Source: Caldifarciminota bacterium (GTDB lineage: Bacteria > Hydrothermota > Hydrothermia > LBFQ01). From it: 64,000 nt of DNA. The notes beneath the pieces are model-generated. The model searched no databases. It had not been told where the DNA came from and saw only the letters and a list, made by a program, of their open reading frames with translations. Location: NCBI GenBank assembly GCA_027003075.1, contig JALWYV010000005.1, forward strand, positions 24,603 through 88,602. The letters are read 5' to 3'. Numbering within the stretch: the stretch's first letter is position 1; every line of letters starts with the position of its first letter. The position numbers and the translations under genes are program-made. Below are positions 42,474 to 54,033 of this stretch, one piece after another.

Positions 42474-42479
42474 TAAAAT
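42474..42479 (+). promoter_or_regulatory. -10 box for the gene at 42489
   Basis: TAAAAT is 9 nt before the ATG at 42489 and touches an earlier in-frame ATG at 42480. The spacing rule of this window selects the later ATG. Confidence 0.55.
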
Positions 42480-42488
42480 ATGCGATGT

Positions 42489-42920
42489 ATGGAAATAAAG
42501 GATAGATGGTGGGAAAAGACAAAGTGGGGGGAAATTGAGCCTCCGGATAAGCCTGAAGGATTGGATGAGTCAGGTGATGGCGTCTGGTATGGAATATGGG
42601 AGTTGATATATAGAGCGCAGGGGGAAGGATACCATCCAGGGAGAGTGGTGGAGTTTGTAGATGAGTTCAGGCTTCTTATGATGGGACTAACTGACATCGT
42701 TAATGAGGGCTACGACATAACGCAGCTGGAAATCTACCCCATATTTGAATACGTGATGCTCAGGTGGGCGGAGTTAGTTAAAGCCGGGAAGTGTGGGTGG
42801 ATAACGCTTGAAGATGCGAAAGCTAACTATTTACCTACCTACAATAAGGAACTTGTAGAGGAAATAGGCTTTCTACCCGACCGTATAACACACTGGTGGT
42901 GGTACGTGCTTGAGGACTGA
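42489..42920 (+). CDS. Hypothetical protein, Trp-rich, probably acquired
   Basis: 143 residues (146 from the ATG at 42480). I recognise no family. It is acidic and rich in Trp (DRWWEKTKWGEIE; GVWYGIWELIYRAQGEG; ITHWWWYVLED) and mainly helical. No signal peptide or membrane segment. Codon use is AT-richer than the neighbours, like the darTG gene 2 kb away. It is transcribed divergently from thrS-darTG and its stop abuts convergent ugd with no gap. An accessory or defence-type protein is possible but not shown. Confidence 0.6.
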   Translation: MEIKDRWWEKTKWGEIEPPDKPEGLDESGDGVWYGIWELIYRAQGEGYHPGRVVEFVDEFRLLMMGLTDIVNEGYDITQLEIYPIFEYVMLRWAELVKAGKCGWITLEDAKANYLPTYNKELVEEIGFLPDRITHWWWYVLED

Positions 42921-44231
42921 TTACCCCTCTGTTTCCCCCTTGCCCACTACCCAGACCTTCCAGCCCTTCGGGACGTCCTTACGGAATATGCCCACGCTGT
43001 CAACCACGTAGGGATTCCTGACGCTCTCCCGTATCCTATCCCAGTCAAGAGAGGAGAACTCTTTCCACGCCGTGAGGATAAGGACGGCGTCCACGTCCCT
43101 CAGAGCCTCATAGGGGTCGTCGTAGATTTCTATGGCATCCCCGAAAACTACCTTCGCGCTCTCCCTGCCCATGGGATCGTAGGCCTTGATCCTTGCCCCC
43201 TGCTTTCTCATACGGGTGAGGAGGGGGATGGATACGGAGTTTCTAACGTCATCCGTATTGGGTTTGAACGTGAGACCGAGTACACCGACCGTCCTGCCCG
43301 TGAACACGCCGCCGAGGGCCTCCTTCACCTTCCAGACTATGCGCCGCTTCTGAGACTCGTTTCTGAGGTGAATGGCCTCCAGAAAGTGGGGGAAGTGGCC
43401 GTGTTCCTCCGACATCCTTATGAGGGCCATCAGATCCTTGGGGAGGCATGGACCCCCGTACCCCGGTCCCGGCCTGAGGTACTGCCGACCTATCCGCGGA
43501 TCCAGACCCACACCCTCGGCCACGTCCCACACGTCTCCGCCAAGGGCCTCGCATACGGAAGCTATCTCGTTTATGAAAGACACGCGGGCTGCCAGAAAGG
43601 CGTTGGATGCGTACTTTATGATCTGGGCGTTCTTTATGGTGGTGGTGAGCTTCGGGGCGTTTATACCCTCGTAGAGGGACATCACCTCCCGTGCTATTTC
43701 GGGATCGTCGGCACCCACCACAACCCTGCTGGGGTTAAGGAAGTCGTATATTCCCGTCCCCTCTCTCAAAAACTCCGGGTTATACGCCAGTTCGTAATCC
43801 TTCCCCCTCTCCTTCCCCTCCTGCCTCATAACCTGAACCATGGCGTCAAGGCTGCCAACCGGCGCCGTACTCCTCACTATGAGGATGGCAAAGTCGCCAA
43901 GCGCTTTCGCTATGCTCCTGCTGGCCGATAGAAGCTGACTGAGGTCAGCGCTGCCGTCGTCGTCCATAGGTGTGTTTACGGCTATGAAGATGTACCTTGC
44001 TCCCCGTACTGCCTCTGCGGTATCAAGGGTAAACCTCAGGTTCCCCTTCTCCATGGCCTCCCTGAGGTACCTGTCCAGTCCCTCCTCGTAAAAGGGGAGT
44101 TCCCCCCTCTTCAACTTCCTTATCTTGTTTTCGTCCCTGTCCATTCCGACCACCTCGTGGCCGAGGGCGGCCATTCCCACCGCACTCACCAGACCAACGT
44201 ATCCCGTACCTATTACTCCGATCCGTGCCAT
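42921..44231 (-). CDS. ugd: UDP-glucose 6-dehydrogenase
   Basis: 436 residues. NAD motif GTGYVGLVSAVGMA (8-21), AVNTPMDDDGSADLS, EFLREGTGIYDFLNPSR, and catalytic Cys262 in GPGYGGPCLPKD. It oxidises UDP-glucose to UDP-glucuronate, the substrate of the UXS-like enzyme at 4505-5449. A TAGAAT box on the minus strand (44240-44245) lies 8 nt before the ATG and contains the fabD stop. Confidence 0.95.
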   Translation of the reverse strand: MARIGVIGTGYVGLVSAVGMAALGHEVVGMDRDENKIRKLKRGELPFYEEGLDRYLREAMEKGNLRFTLDTAEAVRGARYIFIAVNTPMDDDGSADLSQLLSASRSIAKALGDFAILIVRSTAPVGSLDAMVQVMRQEGKERGKDYELAYNPEFLREGTGIYDFLNPSRVVVGADDPEIAREVMSLYEGINAPKLTTTIKNAQIIKYASNAFLAARVSFINEIASVCEALGGDVWDVAEGVGLDPRIGRQYLRPGPGYGGPCLPKDLMALIRMSEEHGHFPHFLEAIHLRNESQKRRIVWKVKEALGGVFTGRTVGVLGLTFKPNTDDVRNSVSIPLLTRMRKQGARIKAYDPMGRESAKVVFGDAIEIYDDPYEALRDVDAVLILTAWKEFSSLDWDRIRESVRNPYVVDSVGIFRKDVPKGWKVWVVGKGETEG

Positions 44232-44239
44232 AGGCGGCT

Positions 44240-44245
44240 ATTCTA
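44240..44245 (-). promoter_or_regulatory. -10 box of ugd containing the fabD stop codon
   Basis: TAGAAT on the minus strand lies 8 nt before the ugd ATG. Its first three bases are the TAG (44243-44245) ending fabD. Confidence 0.65.
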
Positions 44246-45151
44246 CCCCTGAAAGTATCTGGGGTCCTGAGGACGGCAGGTTATCTTATCGGTTATCTGG
44301 TAGATCAGACCGCAGATCACACGTCCGGGCCCTACCTCCCACGCCTCGTTAACGCCCAGTTTAACCGCCTCCTCTACCATATCAATAAACCGTACGGGAG
44401 AACGGAGCTGAACCATGAGGGCATCTCTAACCTCTTCCGCCGTCCTCGCTACCTTACCCGTCGCGTTCATTATTACGGGGATGCGGGGATCCCTGAACTC
44501 CACCTTCTCAAGGAGCCTTGCGAACTCTCTTGCGGCTGTCTCCATTAGGGGTGAATGGAAGGCCGCCCCCACCTTTAAAGGTATAAGCCTCAACCTCAGT
44601 CGTCGGGATTCCATCTCTTCCTTAAGCAGGTTTAAAGCTTCGTCTATCTCCTCCTTCGTACCTGAAAGGACGACCTGTTTGGGTGAGTTGTAGTTGGCTA
44701 TCACGAGGGTTTTGAAGTTCCCCTTCTCTAACACCGCCATGGCCACATCGTGGGCGCCGGCTCCCACAACGGCGAGCATCGTCCCTCCACCGGATCTACC
44801 CATCAGCCTTCCCCTCTCTATGACGAGGTTAAGGGCAGTCTCAAAGTTGAAGACTCCCGCAGCGTACAGAGCAGAAAATTCCCCAAGGCTGTGGCCGAAG
44901 ACGACGTCGGGCTGCCTCCTCTTCTTCAGGACCTCGTAGAGTGCAGCAGAGTACAGGAATATCGCCGGTTGGGTGTTTATCGTATCCTTAAGTTCCTCCT
45001 CCGAGGCTTCGGTTAAGAGGCGGCTTACGTTTATTCCCGTAATACTGTCGGCAAGTTTGAAAGTTTCCTCAACTGAGGGATACCTCTCAAGCAGGATTTT
45101 TCCCATGCCTGAGTATTGGCTTCCCTGGCCCGGAAAGGCGTAGGCGAGCAT
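44243..45151 (-). CDS. fabD: Malonyl-CoA:ACP transacylase
   Basis: 302 residues. FPGQGSQYSGMG near the N-terminus, catalytic Ser88 in GHSLGEFSAL, and AAFHSPLM with the catalytic His. It loads malonyl onto acyl carrier protein for fatty-acid synthesis, which agrees with PlsY. The other fab genes are not in the window. TAAAAT on the minus strand (45158-45163) is 6 nt before the ATG. Confidence 0.93.
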   Translation of the reverse strand: MLAYAFPGQGSQYSGMGKILLERYPSVEETFKLADSITGINVSRLLTEASEEELKDTINTQPAIFLYSAALYEVLKKRRQPDVVFGHSLGEFSALYAAGVFNFETALNLVIERGRLMGRSGGGTMLAVVGAGAHDVAMAVLEKGNFKTLVIANYNSPKQVVLSGTKEEIDEALNLLKEEMESRRLRLRLIPLKVGAAFHSPLMETAAREFARLLEKVEFRDPRIPVIMNATGKVARTAEEVRDALMVQLRSPVRFIDMVEEAVKLGVNEAWEVGPGRVICGLIYQITDKITCRPQDPRYFQG

Positions 45152-45205
45152 ATGGAGATTTTAACTGTGAAAATCAGGCACCACACCCGATGTTGCGGAC
45201 GGTAC

Positions 45206-47739
<2,534 letters not shown>

Positions 47740-47763
47740 AACCGGGAATTATACCCTCGTAAG

Positions 47764-48483
47764 TCAGGATTTATGGGTGAGACGTCTGAGGTAATCCCAA
47801 TCCGTGAGGTCAAGGCTCAGAGGAGAGACGGATACGTACAGGTTCAGGACAGCCCAGACGTCCGACCCCTCCTTAACGGTGAATATTGGCTTCCCCCCTA
47901 TGGTGTAGGTGCCGTCTCCGTTCCTCTTAACCGGTCTTTCGTACGTACGGTTCCCGAGGTAGGTCCACATCTTTCCCCGGAGCATACCGTAGGGTACCGA
48001 AGGGAAGTTCACGGAGAGCAGGCGGAAGTCCCTCCTCCCTGCAAACTCCAGAAGTACATCGCGGGTCACCTTCTCGGCCGTATCCCAGTGCATCTCCTCC
48101 TGCCTCTCCATGGATAGGGCTATGGAGGGGACGCCGTAGAGCGCCCCTTCACGGGCTGCGGAGACCGTTCCGGAGTAGAAGACGTCCTCGGCGAGGTTGT
48201 ACCCCGCGTTCACGCCTGAGAGGACGAGGTCCGGCCACTCGGGGAGTATCTCAAACAAGGCTATGAGGACGGAATCAACTGGGGACCCGTTGACGGCGTA
48301 CGTACGCCTATCTATTCGGGTTACCTGAATGTTCCGGCGCATCGTAAGGCTATGGCTGGCGGCACTCATCTCCTCCGTAGGAGCCACGACCCACACGTCG
48401 CCGAAGTCGGAGGCCACGTCTGCAAGTACCTTTATGCCGGGGGCGTGGACGCCGTCGTCGTTGGTTACCAGTATGGTCGGCAC
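47764..48483 (-). CDS. surE: 5'/3'-Nucleotidase SurE
   Basis: 239 residues. Metal-binding TNDDGVHAPGI (D9, D10), APTEEMSAASHSLT, VNGSPVDSV and SGVNAGYNLAEDVFYSGTVSAA are all conserved. It dephosphorylates nucleoside monophosphates. The start is GTG at 48483, 7 nt after TAGAAT on the minus strand (48491-48496). Confidence 0.94.
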   Translation of the reverse strand: MPTILVTNDDGVHAPGIKVLADVASDFGDVWVVAPTEEMSAASHSLTMRRNIQVTRIDRRTYAVNGSPVDSVLIALFEILPEWPDLVLSGVNAGYNLAEDVFYSGTVSAAREGALYGVPSIALSMERQEEMHWDTAEKVTRDVLLEFAGRRDFRLLSVNFPSVPYGMLRGKMWTYLGNRTYERPVKRNGDGTYTIGGKPIFTVKEGSDVWAVLNLYVSVSPLSLDLTDWDYLRRLTHKS

Positions 48484-48582
48484 GGCGTGTATTCTAAGCG
48501 GAAAACGACCTTACCGAATACCCGGCCGGGAAATAATCAGTTTAAATTGGAGAAATTTACAGCGATCGTGGTCTCCGATATG

Positions 48583-48619
48583 TGCAAAATTATCCTTCAC
48601 CATTCCCGGTAATTTTGCA
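48583..48619. repeat. Inverted repeat upstream of the beta-propeller gene
   Basis: Perfect 10-bp arms TGCAAAATTA (48583-48592) and TAATTTTGCA (48610-48619), 17 nt apart, in an AT-rich 213-nt divergent intergenic region. A related AAATTGCATAATATTAC follows. It may be an operator for surE or the propeller gene. Confidence 0.45.
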
Positions 48620-48696
48620 TAAAATTGAATAATTGTTTTTTATGATCAAATTGCATAATATTACCTTTCACATATATTCCCCTTTATACTACCTTC

Positions 48697-50640
48697 ATGT
48701 TGATTCTCATCGTTTTTCCAGATGCTTACAACATGGAAATTGTTAACACCGTATCCTACGGTGAGGTAAGAACCACGAAGTACTCCGGAATGATAGGAGG
48801 GGGAGGGGAACTCTTATTTGCAGGATACGGAGGAACCGTAGGTATCTTTTCCCCACCCTTCTCCCCGGTGAAACTCTCAGAGATATTCACATCGGGTGTA
48901 GTTCGTTCTTTTAAAGAGCGTAACGGGAACCTTTACGTAGCCCTGGGAAAGAGCGGATACGAGGTATGGCAGATAGGTGATGCCACAAGTCCGTCCCTTT
49001 TACATCGGGGGTCACCTCCGTGTGGTTTTACCACAGATGTGGAAGCGGTATCCGGGCGGACGTTTGTGGGTACGTTATGCGGCGTGTTCGTGTACGACTC
49101 CACCTTTTCGCTGGTCGGATCTTTTGATATGGCCGTATCGGGTATTCTTTCTCACGGTGAGAACTTAATCCTGTTGGGGGATAGCATTCTGACTGTGGAT
49201 TTCTCGGATCCTTCCTATCCCGTAGTAATAGGAAGGGACACCGTACCCTATGGAATAAGCGTGGGAAAGGTATGGAGAGACTATCTGTACGTCCTGAGTG
49301 GTGACACGGCATTGTACATATACTCCCTGCCTGACCTTACCCTGTGGGCCTCCCACTATCTGGTGGCACCATCCTCGGATTTCGTCGTAAACGACACGCT
49401 TCTGGTTGGCGCTAGCCCCCGGGGGGCAGTGCTTTACCTATACGCTCTTACCTCACCTACAGACCTTACCTATCTGGAGACGGATACCATAAGTACTCAC
49501 GGATACGACACCGTCCGAACCATGGCCATGGATGGGGATCACGTATATCTAACCGGGAGGATCAACCTGGAGAACAGTCTGGTCATATTTGATAGGGATA
49601 CGGTTAAACGTGTACTGTTACCCGAAATTCTGGGGGAACCTGACTTTGCAGACAACTTCATGTACCTCCCCCTTAACGTGGGAGTGGGGGTAGTGGACAT
49701 CACGGATCCCGGTGATCTGGCGGTTGTAGGATATCTGAACCCCAGAGGGTACCCGTACGTCGTACGATGGGGTTCCGGGAACCGTGTCTTAGTCGTAGCC
49801 TCCGTCCTTAAGGACAGTACGTTCTTCTACGATCTTTCAGACCCCGGAAATCCTGTTTTACTCTCCTCAATGGGAACTCAACTTCAATGCCTTGACACCA
49901 TAAACGGTACGGGATCGTGCCCGTATCGGGCGAGTAAGGACTCAATCTTTTATCTGGGAGATAACAGGAACCATGGTTACATACTGGATATATCAACCTC
50001 TCCACCTACCCACATAGGTTCCTATCCGGACCTGTCCGGAGGACACATGGACGTATCTGGAAACCTTATGCTGGTCTCTACGGCCCTTTACGATGTGAGC
50101 GATCCGGGAACACCTACCTATATCACCTATCTTGTAATAATAGACTTTGGAGGAAGGATCGTAGACAATGCTGTAGTTGACACTTTTGCTTTTTCGTCGT
50201 ATATTGATCCTTATCTCAATATTAGCGATATGTTCGTTCACGGAATATCTGACCCTTTTTCCCCAAGTTATCTGTCTCCCCCTGTCAGCGGTCGCTTCAT
50301 AGACGCCCGAAACGATACCCTCATAACGGAGAGGAAGAACGGGGTTGTGGTACAAAGTCTCAGGACATGGGACACCGTCGCGTACTACCTTTTCCCGGAA
50401 GACCTGTCTCCGAACGGGGTGAGATTTCATAATATGTACATATATGCTACGTTCCGGGATAGAGGACTAAATATCTTCACGTTCCCTGCACCGTTGAATT
50501 CCTATGAGAGAAGGGATAACAGGTTGAAAAAAGGGTGTTTGAAAGCTTATGACGTTTCCGGAAGGCTGGTGAGGAAGGGATACAGAGGTGTGGTGTTCTG
50601 CCGGGACGGTAAGAGTTTCCGTAAGTTTATAAGGAGGTAG
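48697..50640 (+). CDS. Exported LVIVD-type beta-propeller protein with T9SS-like C-terminal tail
   Basis: 647 residues. Repeating beta-propeller blades show the LVIVD pattern (ILTVDFSDPSYPVVIG; GVVDITDPGDLAVVGYL; FFYDLSDPGNPVLL; ALYDVSDPGTPTYI). The N-terminus is short and hydrophobic. The last 30 residues (LKAYDVSGRLVRKG ... GVVFCRDGKSFRKFIRR) resemble the Por/T9SS type A sorting domain, which would send the protein to the cell surface. Function unknown; probably an adhesion or structural surface protein. TATACT (48685-48690) lies 6 nt before the ATG. Confidence 0.7.
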   Translation: MLILIVFPDAYNMEIVNTVSYGEVRTTKYSGMIGGGGELLFAGYGGTVGIFSPPFSPVKLSEIFTSGVVRSFKERNGNLYVALGKSGYEVWQIGDATSPSLLHRGSPPCGFTTDVEAVSGRTFVGTLCGVFVYDSTFSLVGSFDMAVSGILSHGENLILLGDSILTVDFSDPSYPVVIGRDTVPYGISVGKVWRDYLYVLSGDTALYIYSLPDLTLWASHYLVAPSSDFVVNDTLLVGASPRGAVLYLYALTSPTDLTYLETDTISTHGYDTVRTMAMDGDHVYLTGRINLENSLVIFDRDTVKRVLLPEILGEPDFADNFMYLPLNVGVGVVDITDPGDLAVVGYLNPRGYPYVVRWGSGNRVLVVASVLKDSTFFYDLSDPGNPVLLSSMGTQLQCLDTINGTGSCPYRASKDSIFYLGDNRNHGYILDISTSPPTHIGSYPDLSGGHMDVSGNLMLVSTALYDVSDPGTPTYITYLVIIDFGGRIVDNAVVDTFAFSSYIDPYLNISDMFVHGISDPFSPSYLSPPVSGRFIDARNDTLITERKNGVVVQSLRTWDTVAYYLFPEDLSPNGVRFHNMYIYATFRDRGLNIFTFPAPLNSYERRDNRLKKGCLKAYDVSGRLVRKGYRGVVFCRDGKSFRKFIRR

Positions 50641-50771
50641 ACCCGGATAGCCCTCCAGAGATAAGTGTGCCCCGGATTTGGGGAATAGAGACAGAACGAA
50701 CGTCGTTTAAGGGAAAGAATTCCAGAAATTCTGCATGAGGTCGGGAGGGTCGTCCGTAAAATTTAAAAACC

Positions 50772-52709
50772 ATGACAGCATTACCTTTTAAAGAGTACGT
50801 AAAAGTTGAAGGCTGGGACTTCGTTGAGCCTGAGGAGTACCTCAAGGCTCATACCGAAACTTTAACACCGGAGTTCTGGCTTGATGTGGCTCAGGATCTG
50901 GACTGGTTCGTGAAACCCACCAGAGCATTAGAGGGAGATCCGCCCTTTTACAAATGGTTTACCGACGGCAAACTTAACATGTCCTACCTCGCCCTTGACC
51001 GCCACGTAAAGAAAGGCAGGAAGAACAAGGTCGCCCTCTACTGGCTTGGTGAGGACGGCACGGAGAGGGTCCTGACCTATTACGAGTACTACAGGCTCGT
51101 CAACCGTCTCGCCTACGCCTTTCAGAACAAGTGGGGACTGAAGAAGGGGGACAGGGTGGCCATATACATGCCCATGATACCGGAACTTCCGGCCGTGATG
51201 CTGGCTCTGGCCCGTCTCGGTGTAATATTCTCCGTCGTCTTCTCCGGATTTTCGGCCAACGCCCTCGCCGACCGCATAAAGGACAGTGGAGCGAGGTACC
51301 TCATAACCGCAGACGGCTACTACAGGCGTGGGAAGAAGATCCTCCTTGAGGAGAACGTACGAAAGGCCACGGAGATGGCCCCCGTTGAAAACATCCTCGT
51401 GTTTGAGAGGCTCAAAGGGGTCTGGAACTTCAGGGAGGGAGACGTATCGGGTGAAGACTTCATCAGGGACGTACCTCTCAACACGTACGTTGAACCTATA
51501 CCCGTAGAGTCAGAACATATCCTCTTCATCCTCTACACGTCCGGGACCACAGGTAAGCCCAAGGGAATAGTCCACGATACGGGTGGGTACGCCGTCCTGC
51601 TTCACGCCACGTTGAACTGGGTGTTTGACGCGAGGGAAGACGACGTCTTCTGGTGTGCTGCGGACGTGGGCTGGATTACCGGCCACTCCTATATCGTATT
51701 CGGCCCCTTCATGGAGGGACTTACCAGTGTAATGTACGAGGGCGTTCCCAACTGGCCCGACCCCGGAATATGGTGGAGCGTAGTGGAGAGGTACGGCGTC
51801 ACCATATTCTACACCTCACCGACGGCCATAAGGCTCCTGATGAGGTACCCCGACGAGTACGTTGAGAAGTACGACCTCTCCACCCTCAGGGTACTCCACT
51901 CCGTCGGTGAGCCTATAAACCCGGAGGCCTGGTGGTGGTACTTTGAGAAGGTGGGAAAGCGCAGGTGTCCCGTCGGCTCAACGTGGTGGATGACGGAAAC
52001 GGGCGGCGTTATGATCTCCCACACACCCGGCTGGAAGCTCGTACCCCTGAAACCCGGAACGAACGGTTATCCCATACCCGGCGTGAAAGCGGCGGTCGTA
52101 AAACCCGATGGCAGTGAGGCCTCTCCGGGAGAGAGGGGGTACCTCGTACTTACCCGACCCTGGCCCGGTATGCTCATGACCGTATGGGGAGACGACGAGA
52201 GGTATATAAAGACGTACTGGGAAAAGTTCCCCGGCAGGTTCTACACCGGAGACTACGCCATAATGGACGAGGACGGGTACATCTGGGTCCTCGGAAGGGC
52301 GGACGAGGTTATGAACGTGGCCGGCCACCGCCTCGGCACCTACGAGATAGAGTCCGCCATCGTGGAGCATGAGGCCGTCAGCGAAGCCGCCGTCGTGGGC
52401 GTGCCGGACGAGGTAAAGGGGGAGGTACCCGTTGTCTTCGTCGTACTGAAGGAGGGGTACGAGCCTTCGGAGGGCCTTAAGAAGGAGATAAAGGATACCG
52501 TGAGGGAGATCCTCAGCCCCATAGCCGTACCGAAGGAGGTCGTATTCGTGTCCAAACTCCCCAAGACCCGGTCCGGAAAGATAATGCGCCGCCTCCTAAG
52601 GGCGGTCTTCCTCGGCAAGCCACTCGGGGACGTTACCACGCTTGAGGACGAAGCCTCCGTGGAGGAGGTGAAGAAGGCGTACGAGCATCTGAAGGGAGAG
52701 TTGGGTTAG
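50772..52709 (+). CDS. acs: Acetyl-CoA synthetase (AMP-forming)
   Basis: 645 residues, full length. AMP-binding motif YTSGTTGKPKG, GWITGHSY, VGSTWWMTETGG, YTGDYAIMDEDGYIWVLGR and the acetylation-site region LPKTRSGKIMRRLL. It activates acetate to acetyl-CoA. The ATG is 9 nt after TAAAAT (50757-50762). The upstream 131-nt gap holds nothing else obvious. Confidence 0.95.
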   Translation: MTALPFKEYVKVEGWDFVEPEEYLKAHTETLTPEFWLDVAQDLDWFVKPTRALEGDPPFYKWFTDGKLNMSYLALDRHVKKGRKNKVALYWLGEDGTERVLTYYEYYRLVNRLAYAFQNKWGLKKGDRVAIYMPMIPELPAVMLALARLGVIFSVVFSGFSANALADRIKDSGARYLITADGYYRRGKKILLEENVRKATEMAPVENILVFERLKGVWNFREGDVSGEDFIRDVPLNTYVEPIPVESEHILFILYTSGTTGKPKGIVHDTGGYAVLLHATLNWVFDAREDDVFWCAADVGWITGHSYIVFGPFMEGLTSVMYEGVPNWPDPGIWWSVVERYGVTIFYTSPTAIRLLMRYPDEYVEKYDLSTLRVLHSVGEPINPEAWWWYFEKVGKRRCPVGSTWWMTETGGVMISHTPGWKLVPLKPGTNGYPIPGVKAAVVKPDGSEASPGERGYLVLTRPWPGMLMTVWGDDERYIKTYWEKFPGRFYTGDYAIMDEDGYIWVLGRADEVMNVAGHRLGTYEIESAIVEHEAVSEAAVVGVPDEVKGEVPVVFVVLKEGYEPSEGLKKEIKDTVREILSPIAVPKEVVFVSKLPKTRSGKIMRRLLRAVFLGKPLGDVTTLEDEASVEEVKKAYEHLKGELG

Positions 52710-52737
52710 ACAGCCCGTACCCCTTAGAATAGCAGGA

Positions 52738-53538
52738 GTGAGGAAGTTTAGCGTTTTTACGATCGTTCTGATGTTTCCTTTGCTTCTCGCAGGGGAAACG
52801 GGAAAGGGTAACGTTCTGGACATCCTTCACGCACGTATGCTCTCGGACTCTGCGGGCGAAAGGATAAACGATTTGGGATCGGCCAGAAAGATGCAGGAGG
52901 CCTGCTCCCTCTCGGAGGAGGTAAAGAACGAAGCGGGAATACTCCTATCGTGTGGGGTGTTGGCCTTTCAGAGGGCGGCAGAAAAGGAATACGGGGAAGC
53001 GGACAGTCTCTACAACAGGGTCCTGAAGGTTCTCAGGGGTACGGATCTATCTGAGGAGAGGAAGAAGGAGTACGTATGGAGGATCTCAGACATGCTGGCC
53101 TTCGCCCATCTGGAGACCGGGAACTACACGGGGGCGTTGAAATACTACCGGATCGCCCTTGATAACTTCAGCCCAGTGTTCGGGGATACCCTCTACGAGG
53201 CCTACGCCTACAACCGCATGGGTATGGCCTACCACCGGGCCGGAGAGTACGACAGGGCGGAGGAGTACTACCGTAGGGCTCTGAAAGCGGCGGGAAAGGG
53301 GGAGATGGTCGCCCGGATATACAACAACCTCGGCATGCTCTACTACGACCGCATAAACTACTCTAAGGCTCTGGAATACCTGCGGAAGGCCGAAAGGGTC
53401 CTGAAAGAGAGCGTCGGCGATAAGGCGAAGCAACTCGCCTACGTGTACGGTAACATGGCGGACGTATGCGAGGCTAAAGGGGATAGCACAAAGGCGAAGG
53501 AGTACAGGGAAAAGGCCCGGAGGATAGGGCAGCAGTAA
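52738..53538 (+). CDS. Exported TPR-repeat protein
   Basis: 266 residues. Signal peptide MRKFSVFTIVLMFPLLLAG, then tetratricopeptide repeats (GNYTGALKYYRIALDNF; GEYDRAEEYYRRALKA; INYSKALEYLRKAERVL; GDSTKAKEYREKARRI). The start is GTG at 52738, 7 nt after TAGAAT (52725-52730). Its role is unknown; TPR proteins scaffold protein complexes. Confidence 0.75.
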   Translation: MRKFSVFTIVLMFPLLLAGETGKGNVLDILHARMLSDSAGERINDLGSARKMQEACSLSEEVKNEAGILLSCGVLAFQRAAEKEYGEADSLYNRVLKVLRGTDLSEERKKEYVWRISDMLAFAHLETGNYTGALKYYRIALDNFSPVFGDTLYEAYAYNRMGMAYHRAGEYDRAEEYYRRALKAAGKGEMVARIYNNLGMLYYDRINYSKALEYLRKAERVLKESVGDKAKQLAYVYGNMADVCEAKGDSTKAKEYREKARRIGQQ

Positions 53539-53580
53539 GGTAGCCGTAAGTGGTCAGATGGCATCCGTAGAATAGTCCGG

Positions 53581-54033
53581 ATGCTTGAACGCCTTAAAGG
53601 TTTACTTCTGGACATCCTCAACAGGAAGGGCCTTTCGCCCATCGTGATGGTGGACAACGGTAAGATGTTCGGCGTCCAGTTCGTGGCGAGGGACGTCCTC
53701 TTCTCTGTACACATAGTACCCACCGGCCTTGACAAACTCCCCTACGCCGTCGTCCTCAACTCACCCGCCGTCGTGGGACTTCCCATAAACACGGACGTTC
53801 TCCTCGCAATCCTCCAGATAAACCTCCAGATACCCATAGGGGCCTTCGGTTACATGAACGGTACCCTGATATACAAGCACTCCATAACCGACAACGACCT
53901 GACCGACGAAGAGCTGGACAGGATCATAGACATAGCCATAAACGTGGTGAATATCCATGCCAACGGCATAGTTAACACCTTCGGCGGGCGTCTCGCCCTT
54001 GACTTCCCGCCCGGATTTGAGCTGAAGGCATGA
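53581..54033 (+). CDS. YbjN / type III secretion chaperone-like small protein
   Basis: 150 residues. A helix (LERLKGLLLDILNRKGL) is followed by strands and VLLAILQINLQIPIGAFGYMNGTLIYKH, then DLTDEELDRIIDIAINVVNIHA. This order resembles YbjN/T3SS-chaperone-like folds, which help other proteins fold or assemble. No secretion system is nearby. TAGAAT (53568-53573) is 7 nt before the ATG. It is coupled to miaA (ATGA). Confidence 0.6.
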   Translation: MLERLKGLLLDILNRKGLSPIVMVDNGKMFGVQFVARDVLFSVHIVPTGLDKLPYAVVLNSPAVVGLPINTDVLLAILQINLQIPIGAFGYMNGTLIYKHSITDNDLTDEELDRIIDIAINVVNIHANGIVNTFGGRLALDFPPGFELKA

